Source of the DNA: Actinoplanes lutulentus
GTDB taxonomy: Bacteria; Actinomycetota; Actinomycetes; Mycobacteriales; Micromonosporaceae
Assembly: GCF_003259845.1 (NCBI RefSeq)
Contig: NZ_QLMJ01000033.1
Location: forward strand, 8,194 to 46,630
DNA: 38,437 bases
Reading direction: 5' to 3'
Shown: piece after piece, positions 31,730 through 38,437 of the stretch
Layout of the letters: each line of letters starts with the position of its first letter
Position numbering within the stretch: the stretch's first letter is position 1
Notes under the pieces: generated by a model
What the model was told of the DNA's origin: nothing
The model's input: the letters and a program-made list of their open reading frames with translations, nothing else
The model's database searches: none
Made by a program: the position numbers and the translations under genes

Positions 31730-33471
31730 CCGGCCTCCCCGATGCCAGTGACGGCGATCTTGTGTTCGGCGGCGGATCCGACGCTGCGGAACGGGATGCG
31801 GTTGCGTCCGGCCACGAGCAGCCCCTCGCCCCTTGGCGCCGAGAGCAGAAGCCGCGCTTCTCCAGCGGTCAGGGCAAACGCGGCGGTGACGGCATCGATG
31901 GACTGAGTGGACTGACGCATCAGCACCTGGGTCGCCGCATTGGACACCACCGCCAGGCCGAGGTCGGTCGAAAGCACGTCGGCGGCGTCCTGGGAAATCA
32001 CGGCCAGTCCGGCCCGCCGTTTACGGGCGGCCTTGGCCATCCGGAACAGGAACCGGCTGCCTTCCGGGTCGCGCATCAGCAGCCAGGCCTCGTCGACCAC
32101 CACCAGGCTCCGCCGATCGGGTGCGGCCGGGGTGTCGATGCTCGACCAGATCGCGTCGAGGGCCAGCAGCGTGCCCACGGTGCGCACCTCGTCGGGCAGA
32201 TACCGCAACGACCACACCGTCAAATGCCCACCAGGGCTGCTGGTCGTTGGGCCGTCGAACAGAGCGGCGAAGTTGCCGCCGGTCCACGGTGCCAGCCGCG
32301 CGCCGAGCTGCCCGGCAGCAGGATCGGCGTCGGCCGTCAGAACAGCGCCGAGGTCGCGTAGCAGCGGCGCTGGGCGGGTCCAGGTCGCGGGGTCGGCGTT
32401 GATCCCCGCGCGGGCGTAGGTGGTGGTGATCGCCCGGTCGAGGGCGGCTCGTTCGGCCGGTGGCGGGACCGCGCCGAGCATCACGGAGATCAGCGTGTGC
32501 AGGAACAGGCCGCGCCGGGTCAGGGTGTCCGGGCGGTCGTCGGCGGGCAGGTCGAACGGGTTGAGGCGTACCCCAGGCTGTCCCAGCCGCACCACGGCGC
32601 CGCCGACGTGTTTTGCGAGCGGCGTGTACTCGTCTTCCGGGTCGATGACCGCCACGGTCGTGCCCTGATAGAGGTTGCGGAGCACGTCGAGTTTGACCAG
32701 GTAGCTCTTGCCGGCGCCGGAACGGGCCAGGACCACGCTGTTGTGGTTGTCCTGCGTCCACCGGTTCCACAGCAGCACGCCGTTGCTGGTGGTGTTCAAC
32801 CCGTACAGCACGCCTTCGGACCCGGCGACCAGCCCCGGCGTCGGGGCGGGCAGGTCGGCCGAGGCGAGCGGGAATGCCGCCGCGAGCGCGGTGGTGTCGA
32901 GCACCCGCCGCATGCGCAGCGGGTCCACGCCGAGCGGCAGCGTGGCGATCCAGCCCTGGTGCTGGCGGAAGGTCACCGGTTGCAGGTCGAGCAGCACGCT
33001 CGCGGCCGCCGCCTTGACGCCGGCGGTGACCTGCCGCAGCTCGTCGAGGTCGCGGGCGTGGATGGTGACGTAGATGCCGGTGTTGTAGAGCTTGGCCGCG
33101 CCGCGGGCGACCCGGTCGGCGAGATCGGCGGCGTCCTCGGCGGCTGCCTCGGTCATCGGGTCGTCGAGGCGGCCTTGGTCGGCGGTGAGCCGGCGCGAGG
33201 ACTCCAGGCGTGCGCGTTGGCGTTTTAGCATCGGGGCGGCCAGCTGCGGCGGGATCGGATCGATGTGGACCGCGACGTCGACGCGGCCGGGATAGGACAG
33301 CAGCGGGTCGAGCCAGGCCGGGCCGACCTGTGCGGGGAAGCCGCACACCGCGAACGTGGCGGCGTACCCGTCACCGACCCGGACATGTCCGGGCTCAATC
33401 AGCAAGGCGGCCGGGGAGGGCATCTCCCCGGCCGCCGTAGTCGTCGTCGTGTTGCTTTTGAGCAGGTTCAA
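31726..33471 (-). CDS. VirB4-like secretion ATPase
   Basis: 581 aa. The N-terminal domain (about 25-205) contains the FAVCGFPAQVGPAWLDPLLSYPGRVDVAVHIDP opening found in actinobacterial VirB4/TraC-like proteins. The ATPase has Walker A ARSGAGKSYLVKL (249-261), VIDPEDEYTPL (276-286) and Walker B SLVVVDEAWLLM (455-466). A sensor region with GLAVISQDAADVL and ALTAGEARLLLSAPRGEGLL follows. It powers assembly and function of the type IV channel. The gene overlaps both neighbours by 4 bases (ATGA), so stoichiometric expression from one operon is expected. Confidence 0.9.
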   Translation of the reverse strand: MNLLKSNTTTTTAAGEMPSPAALLIEPGHVRVGDGYAATFAVCGFPAQVGPAWLDPLLSYPGRVDVAVHIDPIPPQLAAPMLKRQRARLESSRRLTADQGRLDDPMTEAAAEDAADLADRVARGAAKLYNTGIYVTIHARDLDELRQVTAGVKAAAASVLLDLQPVTFRQHQGWIATLPLGVDPLRMRRVLDTTALAAAFPLASADLPAPTPGLVAGSEGVLYGLNTTSNGVLLWNRWTQDNHNSVVLARSGAGKSYLVKLDVLRNLYQGTTVAVIDPEDEYTPLAKHVGGAVVRLGQPGVRLNPFDLPADDRPDTLTRRGLFLHTLISVMLGAVPPPAERAALDRAITTTYARAGINADPATWTRPAPLLRDLGAVLTADADPAAGQLGARLAPWTGGNFAALFDGPTTSSPGGHLTVWSLRYLPDEVRTVGTLLALDAIWSSIDTPAAPDRRSLVVVDEAWLLMRDPEGSRFLFRMAKAARKRRAGLAVISQDAADVLSTDLGLAVVSNAATQVLMRQSTQSIDAVTAAFALTAGEARLLLSAPRGEGLLVAGRNRIPFRSVGSAAEHKIAVTGIGEAG

Positions 33472-34358
33472 GGTGTACTCCGCAGGGTGATCGGGATGCC
33501 CGGCACCGCACGCGGCCCAGGCACAACAGTGGCGAAAGGGTCGACCGCGCCGGCCAGCGCCGCGGCGACAGCCGGGCCATCCAGCGGGGTGGCCTCGATG
33601 CCGAGACCGGACAGCGACCGCACCGCCGCTTCGGCGGCGTGTTCGCCGGTGATCACGGCCACGACCTGCCGGCGCAACGGATCGCGCCCGTTGTCGAGGT
33701 CGGCCAGGAACGCGGCGTGATCTGCGGCGGCGGCCTGCAACGCCGGATGGGACAGCCGTGGCACCTGATCAGCGACAGTCTCTGCGTGGGCACTCAGGTC
33801 ATGGCGTTGTGCCGCTACGACGATCTGCGCCGGTGCGGTCAGGGCGTTGAGGAACCGGGCGAACCCGTCGAGCAGCGCGCTCTGTTCGCTGCCGGTGCGC
33901 AAATGAATGTTCGTGGTGCCACAGGCGATCAGCACCCGGTCGCCGCCCTCGCTGGTGAGGATCCCGGCCGCGCTAATACTCGTGACCGGGGAACGCAGCG
34001 GCGCCGGCACCGTCGGCATGCCGTTCGCCGCGGCGACCGCGCTGGCACGGGTACGGCCGGGGGCAAGCGTGCGGGGGTTGCGCTTGAAGGCGAGTCCGTG
34101 CCGCAGCCACACGTCCAAGGGCAGGCCATCGCGCCGGCCGAGCACCACGCCGACGGTCACCGCCGCGACCACGGCCGCGATCGTGATCCAGGCCGCCTGT
34201 GGGAGGAGCGGGCCGAGCCGTGAGTAGAGCATCCAGCCCACGAAGGCGACGGTGCCGAGGATCGCGAGCTGGCGAAACGTCAAACCCCAGGCGATGGTGT
34301 CCGGGGCGCCGATGTCGGCAGGAACCGAAGTCTGCGGAATGTCGTCGTTGCCGATCAT
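33468..34358 (-). CDS. PrgI/SCO6880-like membrane protein
   Basis: 296 aa. Starts VPADIGAPDTIAWGLTFRQLAILGTVAFVGWMLYSRLGPLLPQAAWITIAAVVAAVTVGVVLGRRDGLPLDVWLRHGLAF, with two membrane helices and the RDGLPLD..L...L/F pattern of PrgI-family and SCO6880-type conjugation proteins. The soluble C-terminal half (LIACGTTNIHLRTGSEQSALLDGFARFLNALTAPAQIVVAAQRHDLS) may contact VirB4; in related proteins this part is fused to or paired with that ATPase. It overlaps the flanking genes by 4 bases each. Confidence 0.85.
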   Translation of the reverse strand: MIGNDDIPQTSVPADIGAPDTIAWGLTFRQLAILGTVAFVGWMLYSRLGPLLPQAAWITIAAVVAAVTVGVVLGRRDGLPLDVWLRHGLAFKRNPRTLAPGRTRASAVAAANGMPTVPAPLRSPVTSISAAGILTSEGGDRVLIACGTTNIHLRTGSEQSALLDGFARFLNALTAPAQIVVAAQRHDLSAHAETVADQVPRLSHPALQAAAADHAAFLADLDNGRDPLRRQVVAVITGEHAAEAAVRSLSGLGIEATPLDGPAVAAALAGAVDPFATVVPGPRAVPGIPITLRSTP

Positions 34359-35353
34359 TGCTGGTCTCCGTTCAAGATGACTCGGCGCAGCCGCCGGTAG
34401 TGGTGATGGTTGTGCTGATGCACCGCCACCTGGGTCGGGGCCGGTTCTGCCTGCCGTCGGCGCAGCAGGCTGCGGGTCACCGACTGCATGACGACCGCGC
34501 GCACCAGCACGCTCGCGCTGTTGCGTCCTCCGCCCGAACTGGTGACGTAGCGACCGACCAGCTTCGGGATTCGGATCGTGAGCATCAGCAGGCAGAACGC
34601 GATGAACAGGTTGGCAATCTCGAAATCGTGGTCATCGGCGTCGGCGCCCAGGACCTCCGGGACACGAAACGTCGGGCCGATCAGCAGGCTGACGCCCTCG
34701 GTGAAGAACAGCGCCTGCAGCACCGGGGTGATCAAAGTGCCGAGCAGGGCGCGCCACCACAGCCCCACCACCGCTTGGGTCTGCGGCAGGCCGTAACAGG
34801 CCAGCGCGGCCGGGGCGATTCCCGCCAGGACGATCAGCACCGCGACGCGTCCGAACCAGCTCACGATGAGCAGGTAGAACATGATGACGATGAGAATGCC
34901 GAGCGCGGCGGTCATCAGGGCCACACCCGGGCTGGACATGCTCGCCACAATCCGGTCCTGAACGAACCGGATCACCTCAGGACCGGCGGCGGTCTCGCCG
35001 GTCAGCGCCAACGTCAGCGCATTGGCGATCTCGATCAGGGCGTCGCACAGTTCGACGCCGAAGTTCGCGGCGATCAACCCGAACACCAGGCGGGGCAGCA
35101 GCTCCTTGACCTGGTACTGCGTTTGCAGACTGCCGTGAGTCATGCCGAGCAGTCCGGCCGTGATGAACGCCAGCACGTAGGCCGCGTTCACCACCACCAG
35201 CGACCGCTCGGCCAACTGCTGGACCTGCGGGAACCCGGTGACCGCCGGCGACAGGAACACTTTGTCGGTCAAGAGCGTGACCAGGCCGGCAAGCAGGCTC
35301 ACGACCTGTTCGGCGAGCCACTCGACGATGCCGTCGTACAGCCAGTCGGTCAC
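34355..35353 (-). CDS. VirB6/TrbL-like channel protein
   Basis: 332 aa with about six to seven hydrophobic helices, including VVVNAAYVLAFITAGLLGM, LVFGLIAANFGVELCDALIEIANAL, MTAALGILIVIMFYLLIVSWFGRVAVLIVLAGIAPAALACYGL and WWRALLGTLITPVLQALFFTEGVSLL. The FGRVAVL.VL...APLALAC.GLP.T......WWR pattern is the core of VirB6/TrbL proteins that form the inner-membrane part of type IV channels. The C-terminal tail is basic and cytoplasmic. It sits between the pilin-like gene (3-base gap) and the PrgI-like gene (4-base overlap). Confidence 0.85.
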   Translation of the reverse strand: MTDWLYDGIVEWLAEQVVSLLAGLVTLLTDKVFLSPAVTGFPQVQQLAERSLVVVNAAYVLAFITAGLLGMTHGSLQTQYQVKELLPRLVFGLIAANFGVELCDALIEIANALTLALTGETAAGPEVIRFVQDRIVASMSSPGVALMTAALGILIVIMFYLLIVSWFGRVAVLIVLAGIAPAALACYGLPQTQAVVGLWWRALLGTLITPVLQALFFTEGVSLLIGPTFRVPEVLGADADDHDFEIANLFIAFCLLMLTIRIPKLVGRYVTSSGGGRNSASVLVRAVVMQSVTRSLLRRRQAEPAPTQVAVHQHNHHHYRRLRRVILNGDQQ

Positions 35354-35356
35354 CGG

Positions 35357-35713
35357 TCAACCACCGATGATGCTTTGCAGCACGTCGAGAATCGTCGGCG
35401 ACAGAAACGCGAGGGCGTAGCCGATCAGGGCGGATTTGAAGTTGCCTTTCGCCTGTTCCACCTGAGCCGGATCGCCGCCGGCAGCCGTGTATCGCAGGCC
35501 CGCGATGACCAGGAACAGCGTCGCGACCAGCGCGAGGATGCCCATGATCCAGTCGGTGAGGCCGTCGATGACTTGAGGAATGGTCTTCGGTGCCGCCAAC
35601 ACCACCTGGGGCATGGCGGCGACCTCGGCAAGAACCGAGAGAGTCGTGTGCACTTGCGGCGCTCCACAGATCTGTGGGGCCGCCGCGGTGAGGACCTGGG
35701 CGAGAACGGTCAA
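35357..35713 (-). CDS. VirB2/pilin-like protein
   Basis: 118 aa with TTG start at 35713; no ATG or GTG is available in frame upstream. The N-terminal about 45 residues are a weakly hydrophobic leader with possible cleavage near AAPKT. The mature part holds two membrane helices, DWIMGILALVATLFLVIAGLRYTAAGGDPAQ and ALIGYALAFLSPTILDVLQSI, with the G.RY...GGDP.Q...AK...K.ALIG pattern of VirB2/TrbC-like and pilin-domain proteins in Gram-positive conjugation systems. It is the first gene of the transfer operon. A GGGAGGAG is 17 bases upstream, so initiation may be weak. Confidence 0.8.
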   Translation of the reverse strand: MTVLAQVLTAAAPQICGAPQVHTTLSVLAEVAAMPQVVLAAPKTIPQVIDGLTDWIMGILALVATLFLVIAGLRYTAAGGDPAQVEQAKGNFKSALIGYALAFLSPTILDVLQSIIGG

Positions 35714-36111
35714 GTCCGGTGGGGGCGCTCCTCCCTCACATCACGCGAAGGGAATGCGGTGTCAGTACGCCGCGCCAGCCATGCCGGACGTGAGCTCCGC
35801 CGGAAGAAACGGTCCTCACCGGGCGGGCATGCCGTGGATGACATGCACCCCTCAGATCCGAGTTGTCAGGCCGATCGAACTCGCCGAAGATCTGTCACCA
35901 CCTGACAGAACCGGTCAGCGCGGGCCGTGTTACCGACATCGGGTGTTGTCCGGCTCGATTTGGGCCGACAACGAGCGCTGTCGGGCCGGATCTTGTAGTG
36001 ACAACGAGTGCTGTCGTGGCGGATCTTGGGGCGACATAACCTGTTGTCGAGCCCTGCGCCGTAGGAAATCATCGACGCGCATCGTTGTCGTGCTGATTCG
36101 GAGGTGCCGTC
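35714..36111. promoter_or_regulatory. Divergent control region of the transfer operon
   Basis: 398 bases without a supported gene separate the pilin-like gene (minus) from the 29-aa leader and HTH gene (plus). It holds one CTGTCA-CCACC-TGACAG dyad at 35892-35908 and the four-dyad array. Promoters for both directions should lie here. Confidence 0.6.
35933..36049. repeat. Array of four GACA-N8-TGTC dyads, 32-33 bp period
   Basis: Dyads start at 35935, 35967, 36000 and 36033. Each has GACA and TGTC separated by 8 bases; units 2 and 3 also share the inter-dyad sequence CGGATCTTG. The period is close to three helical turns, so bound dimers would line up on one face. This fits an operator array or iterons. 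Confidence 0.75.
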
Positions 36112-36201
36112 ATGAACGCCGACCCCACCAGCGTGCTCCTGCCAGGCAGCGATATCCGGAAGCCGCGGTCCGAGGACGTCGGCAGGGTGGTGATGCGGTG
36201 A
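36112..36201 (+). CDS. 29-aa leader peptide
   Basis: ATG 36112 follows GGAGGTGCCGTC, an excellent ribosome site. The peptide MNADPTSVLLPGSDIRKPRSE... ends with a TGA that overlaps the GTG of the next gene (GTGA). The strong site here and none before the next gene suggest translational coupling. It could simply be a coupling ORF. Confidence 0.55.
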   Translation: MNADPTSVLLPGSDIRKPRSEDVGRVVMR

Positions 36202-36518
36202 ACGGCCCCGCGCTGCCTGCTCCCGTATCCCGGCAGCTCAACATCCAGGTCGCTCAGATGATCCTGCAGATGGCGCAGCAGCTCTGCGACGCTGACGCAC
36301 AGGAGCCGACCGATCGCGAGGTGCGTTTGGCCGTGCTCGCCGCAGCCCACCTGCTGCACTCCGAAGTCGGCGCACATCGCGAAGACGCGGCCATCAGTGC
36401 CGCACAAGCTGGCGCTGACTACGTCGAGCTCGGGAACGCCATCGGCATGACCCGCCAGGGCGCCCGCCGACGCTGGCCCGGCCTCGCCGCCATCACCCGT
36501 ACCGCCCGTCAGCTGTAG
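36198..36518 (+). CDS. Small HTH protein, candidate regulator of the transfer operon
   Basis: 106 aa from GTG 36198. The first 75 residues are helical (LNIQVAQMILQMAQQLCDADAQEPTDREVRLAVLAAAHLLHSEVGAHREDAAISAAQAG). The C-terminus has a helix-turn-helix ADYVELGNAIGMTRQGARRRWPGLAAI, like small HTH proteins of actinobacteria that carry the G.TRQGARRRW recognition helix. It lacks its own ribosome site and is coupled to the 29-aa leader. The four-dyad array lies just upstream and the transfer operon diverges from it, so it may bind the array as a dimer; this is inference. Confidence 0.75.
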   Translation: MNGPALPAPVSRQLNIQVAQMILQMAQQLCDADAQEPTDREVRLAVLAAAHLLHSEVGAHREDAAISAAQAGADYVELGNAIGMTRQGARRRWPGLAAITRTARQL

Positions 36519-36543
36519 TCCACCACGCAGGCGCGGCAAGCAA

Positions 36544-36579
36544 ACGTGGCCGCACCGGGTCAGCCCGGTGCGGCCACGT
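36544..36579. terminator. Bidirectional hairpin terminator
   Basis: Perfect 16-bp arms (ACGTGGCCGCACCGGG and its complement) enclose loop TCAG. It lies between convergent genes ending at 36518 and 36601 and can serve both. Confidence 0.8.
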
Positions 36580-36600
36580 AGTCGTGGTGGGTAGCTACCG

Positions 36601-37371
36601 TCAGGCGGCTCTCTTCCCTTCTGAGGCGATCGTCGACCGCATTGGATTTGACAGATCGCCGCTGGTCACGGCTGCGGCAACGGTCCGCTCGGCGCGGCGC
36701 CGTCGCATCCGCAGCGATCCCGGGGTGACGCCCCGCTCAGCAGCGAGTTGCTCGATCATCGCGTCACCGAACCGGGTCATGCTGATCAGCTCGGCTGCCT
36801 CGGCCGTGATCAGGCCGGCAGCGGCAGCACGGCCGAGCAGTAGATCCGGATGCCCGTACGGCATGCGCGGCGACCGCGACCCGACGGGAAAATCTAGCGG
36901 CAGTTCCTCGCCGTCGTCAGCGAGGACCACCGCGGCGCCAGCCCGCCAGGCGGTCCAGCACATCCGCAGCCAGAGCCGGGGCGGTTTCAGGTCCGCCGTA
37001 CGCAGCGCCTCGAGGAAACCGGCCAGGACCTCGGAATCGACGTCGTCGGCGTGCCGCGGATCGTCGTGGCTGATCCGGGCTGCCAGGTGCGTCAGCGCCG
37101 GTAGGGCGAGGCCGATGGCGCCGACCACCCAGGCCGGTCCCCACTCGCGGGCGTGGCGGGCGAGTTGCTGCCACAGCTTGTCGGTTGTGCTGCTGTCATG
37201 GCGTTCGTAAATCAGCAAGGTGCGTAGCTCGTCGAGCGGCAGTGTGCTGTTCGGCAGTCCGGGGATCCGTCGGGCGTCGAACACCAGCGGGGCGGGCTCG
37301 CATGTCAGCATGGCGAAGGCCTTCTCCGCCGTGGTCAGAGCTGTTTCGTTGATGCGGGTGCGGGATGTCAT
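36601..37371 (-). CDS. Sigma-factor-like or HTH hypothetical protein
   Basis: 256 aa from ATG 37371 with GAGG 8 bases upstream; an in-frame start at 37404 is possible. The middle (WQQLARHAREWGPAWVVGAIGLALPALTHLAARIS, DDVDSEVLAGFLEALRTADL, RLWLRMCWTAWRAGAA) resembles the helical region 2 of sigma-70-like proteins. The C-terminal part (LITAEAAELISMTRFGDAMIEQLAAERGVTPGSLRMRRRRAERTVAAAV) is a clear sigma-4-type HTH. Similar proteins occur on actinobacterial mobile elements as regulators. A CTGACA-N11-TGTCAG dyad lies about 80 bases upstream, suggesting control by the same factor as the transfer operon. Confidence 0.7.
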   Translation of the reverse strand: MTSRTRINETALTTAEKAFAMLTCEPAPLVFDARRIPGLPNSTLPLDELRTLLIYERHDSSTTDKLWQQLARHAREWGPAWVVGAIGLALPALTHLAARISHDDPRHADDVDSEVLAGFLEALRTADLKPPRLWLRMCWTAWRAGAAVVLADDGEELPLDFPVGSRSPRMPYGHPDLLLGRAAAAGLITAEAAELISMTRFGDAMIEQLAAERGVTPGSLRMRRRRAERTVAAAVTSGDLSNPMRSTIASEGKRAA

Positions 37372-37449
37372 CGTGTCGTCCTCGTTCAGAGTCCGGCGCT
37401 GCACTTGGACCGTGCAGGCTTTCTGGAACTCCGATTGAGGCAGTACGGC

Positions 37450-37472
37450 CTGACACCAGAAGCGATTGTCAG
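37450..37472. promoter_or_regulatory. CTGACA-N11-TGTCAG dyad
   Basis: Six-base perfect arms separated by 11 bases lie upstream of the sigma-like gene, with GTGACAGGTCCGGTCAGG just beyond (37477-37494). Cores match the dyads near 28123 and 35892. Confidence 0.45.
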
Positions 37473-37597
37473 ACCGTGACAGGTCCGGTCAGGTTTTCAA
37501 CCGGCCAGCAGAGGCCTGCTTGCTCGCGCGGCGGACCTGGCACTTACTAACGCGCCCTGATTATCAGCACCTCACGCGAATGCGCGGCCACATGGGA

Positions 37598-38437
37598 TCA
37601 GTGGTTATCCAAATCGTCGGCTGCTGAGTGGTGAGGCAGCCTGCTGTTCTCCGAGTTTTCCGAGTCCTGATCGGCCATTCCGGTGTGCTGGCTGTCCAGC
37701 ATTTCCTGGAGTTGGGCGTGGGTCTTCGATGCGGCGTTGAGCTGCGGTGTGAAGGCGTCGGGTTCGTCAGTCGCGAGGACACGGAATAGCTTGACCGCCT
37801 CGGATGTCGCGACCAGAGCCTGGTCGGACGCCTCCTCCAACTGGACCGCCACGAATCCGACGTTCCACAGCGACATGGCGAGGCCGGGTAGGTAGGCGTC
37901 GCGATTGCTGGCTACCAGCTCCCGGCGTAGGTCGACGGCTTCCTGGCTGGCGGTCAATGCCTCGGCCCGCCGGCCTGCCGCCGCCAATCGGATCGCGTGG
38001 TTGTTCACCGACGTCGCGAGGTCGGGTAGATAGGCGTCGCGGTTGTCGGCTACCAGCTCCCGGCGTAGGTCGACGGCCTCCTGGCTGGCGGTCAATGCCT
38101 CGACCCGCCGGCCTGCCGCCGCCAACCGGCTCGCATGGTTATTCACCGACATGGCGAGGTTGGGTAGGTAGGCGTCGCGGTTGTCGGCGGCCAGCGCCCG
38201 GTAGAGGTCGACGGCTTCCTGGCTGGCGGTCAATGCCTCGACCCGCCGGCCTGCCGCCGCCAACCGGCTCGCATGGTTATTCACCGACATGGCGAGGTTG
38301 GGTAGGTAGGCGTCGCGGTTGTCGGCGGCCAGCGCCCGGTAGAGGTCGACGGCTTCCTGGCTGGCGGTCAATGCCTCGACCCGCCGGCCTGCCGCCGCCA
38401 ACCGGCTCGCATGGTTATTCACCGACATGGCGAGGTT
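37598..38437 (-). CDS. C-terminal part of a TPR protein (5' end outside window)
   Basis: The frame runs off the right edge, so only the last 279 or so residues are seen. They contain four to five 46-residue TPR units (NNHASRLAAAGRRVEALTASQEAVDLYRALAADNRDAYLPNLAMSV pattern split as helix A and B), then a diverged last unit and a polar tail ending SAADDLDNH. Such long TPR tails are typical of actinobacterial NB-ARC/CHAT or regulatory proteins; the missing N-terminal domain decides the function. The two right-most units are identical in DNA. Confidence 0.75.
   Translation of the reverse strand, partial: NLAMSVNNHASRLAAAGRRVEALTASQEAVDLYRALAADNRDAYLPNLAMSVNNHASRLAAAGRRVEALTASQEAVDLYRALAADNRDAYLPNLAMSVNNHASRLAAAGRRVEALTASQEAVDLRRELVADNRDAYLPDLATSVNNHAIRLAAAGRRAEALTASQEAVDLRRELVASNRDAYLPGLAMSLWNVGFVAVQLEEASDQALVATSEAVKLFRVLATDEPDAFTPQLNAASKTHAQLQEMLDSQHTGMADQDSENSENSRLPHHSAADDLDNH
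37875..38437 (-). repeat. 138-bp tandem coding repeats
   Basis: The repeat phase is marked by the ATGGCGAGG-type block at 38013 (variant), 38151, 38289 and 38427, exactly 138 bases apart. The two units between 38151 and 38427 are the same at nearly every base, which indicates very recent duplication. Confidence 0.8.

Overview
The window comes from a GC-rich actinobacterium. Codon third positions are mostly G or C, GTG starts are common, and the families are typical of Micromonosporales, Frankiales and Streptomycetales: STAND ATPases with alpha-helical repeats, a LysM/BTAD protein, DUF4192, a replication-relaxation protein and an SCO6880/PrgI-type secretion system. The species cannot be fixed from sequence alone. 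It reads as an accessory region: decayed Tn402/Tn5053-like transposon parts on the left and an integrative-conjugative-type module on the right.

Left part (1-14.5 kb). The 3' end of a repeat protein (to 1333) converges on degraded transposition genes, tniB (two in-frame stops) and tniA (at least three frameshifts). A Tn402-type terminus with subterminal repeats follows (3834-3957). Next is a minus-strand cassette: a 164-aa small protein (7412-7906) and a 1125-aa P-loop STAND ATPase with about 18 helical repeats (3969-7346). It is closed by a second terminus of the same orientation (8008-8054). A serine resolvase without a standard start codon lies just beyond (about 8137-8724). Then come a 42-aa ORF, an operon with a 58-aa membrane protein, a hyaluronan-synthase-like glycosyltransferase and two PadR-like regulators, a broken HTH/P-loop gene, a 66-aa membrane protein, a third terminus (13435-13481) and a resolvase fragment.

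Middle (14.5-21.7 kb). A divergent pair encodes an Hsp70/actin-like N-domain fused to membrane helices, and a membrane LysM protein with a C-terminal BTAD regulator domain. A more AT-rich patch follows with a DUF4145 protein (probably frameshifted) and a membrane-anchored protein of unknown function.

Right part (21.7-38.4 kb). A long minus-strand run encodes conjugation functions. In transcription order these are a VirB2-like pilin, a VirB6/TrbL-like membrane protein, a PrgI-like protein, a VirB4-like ATPase, a VirD4/TcpA-like coupling ATPase, a replication-relaxation protein, a winged-helix protein, several unknown proteins, DUF4192 and a secreted cell-wall hydrolase. No relaxase of a classical family and no intact integrase is visible. 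Upstream of the run is an array of four GACA-N8-TGTC dyads spaced 32-33 bp, shared with a divergent 29-aa leader peptide and a small HTH protein that may be its regulator. The window ends inside a TPR protein with identical 138-bp repeats.

The two most interesting systems are the repeated association of Tn402-like ends with STAND/small-protein cassettes and resolvase genes, and the dyad array that may switch the conjugation operon.
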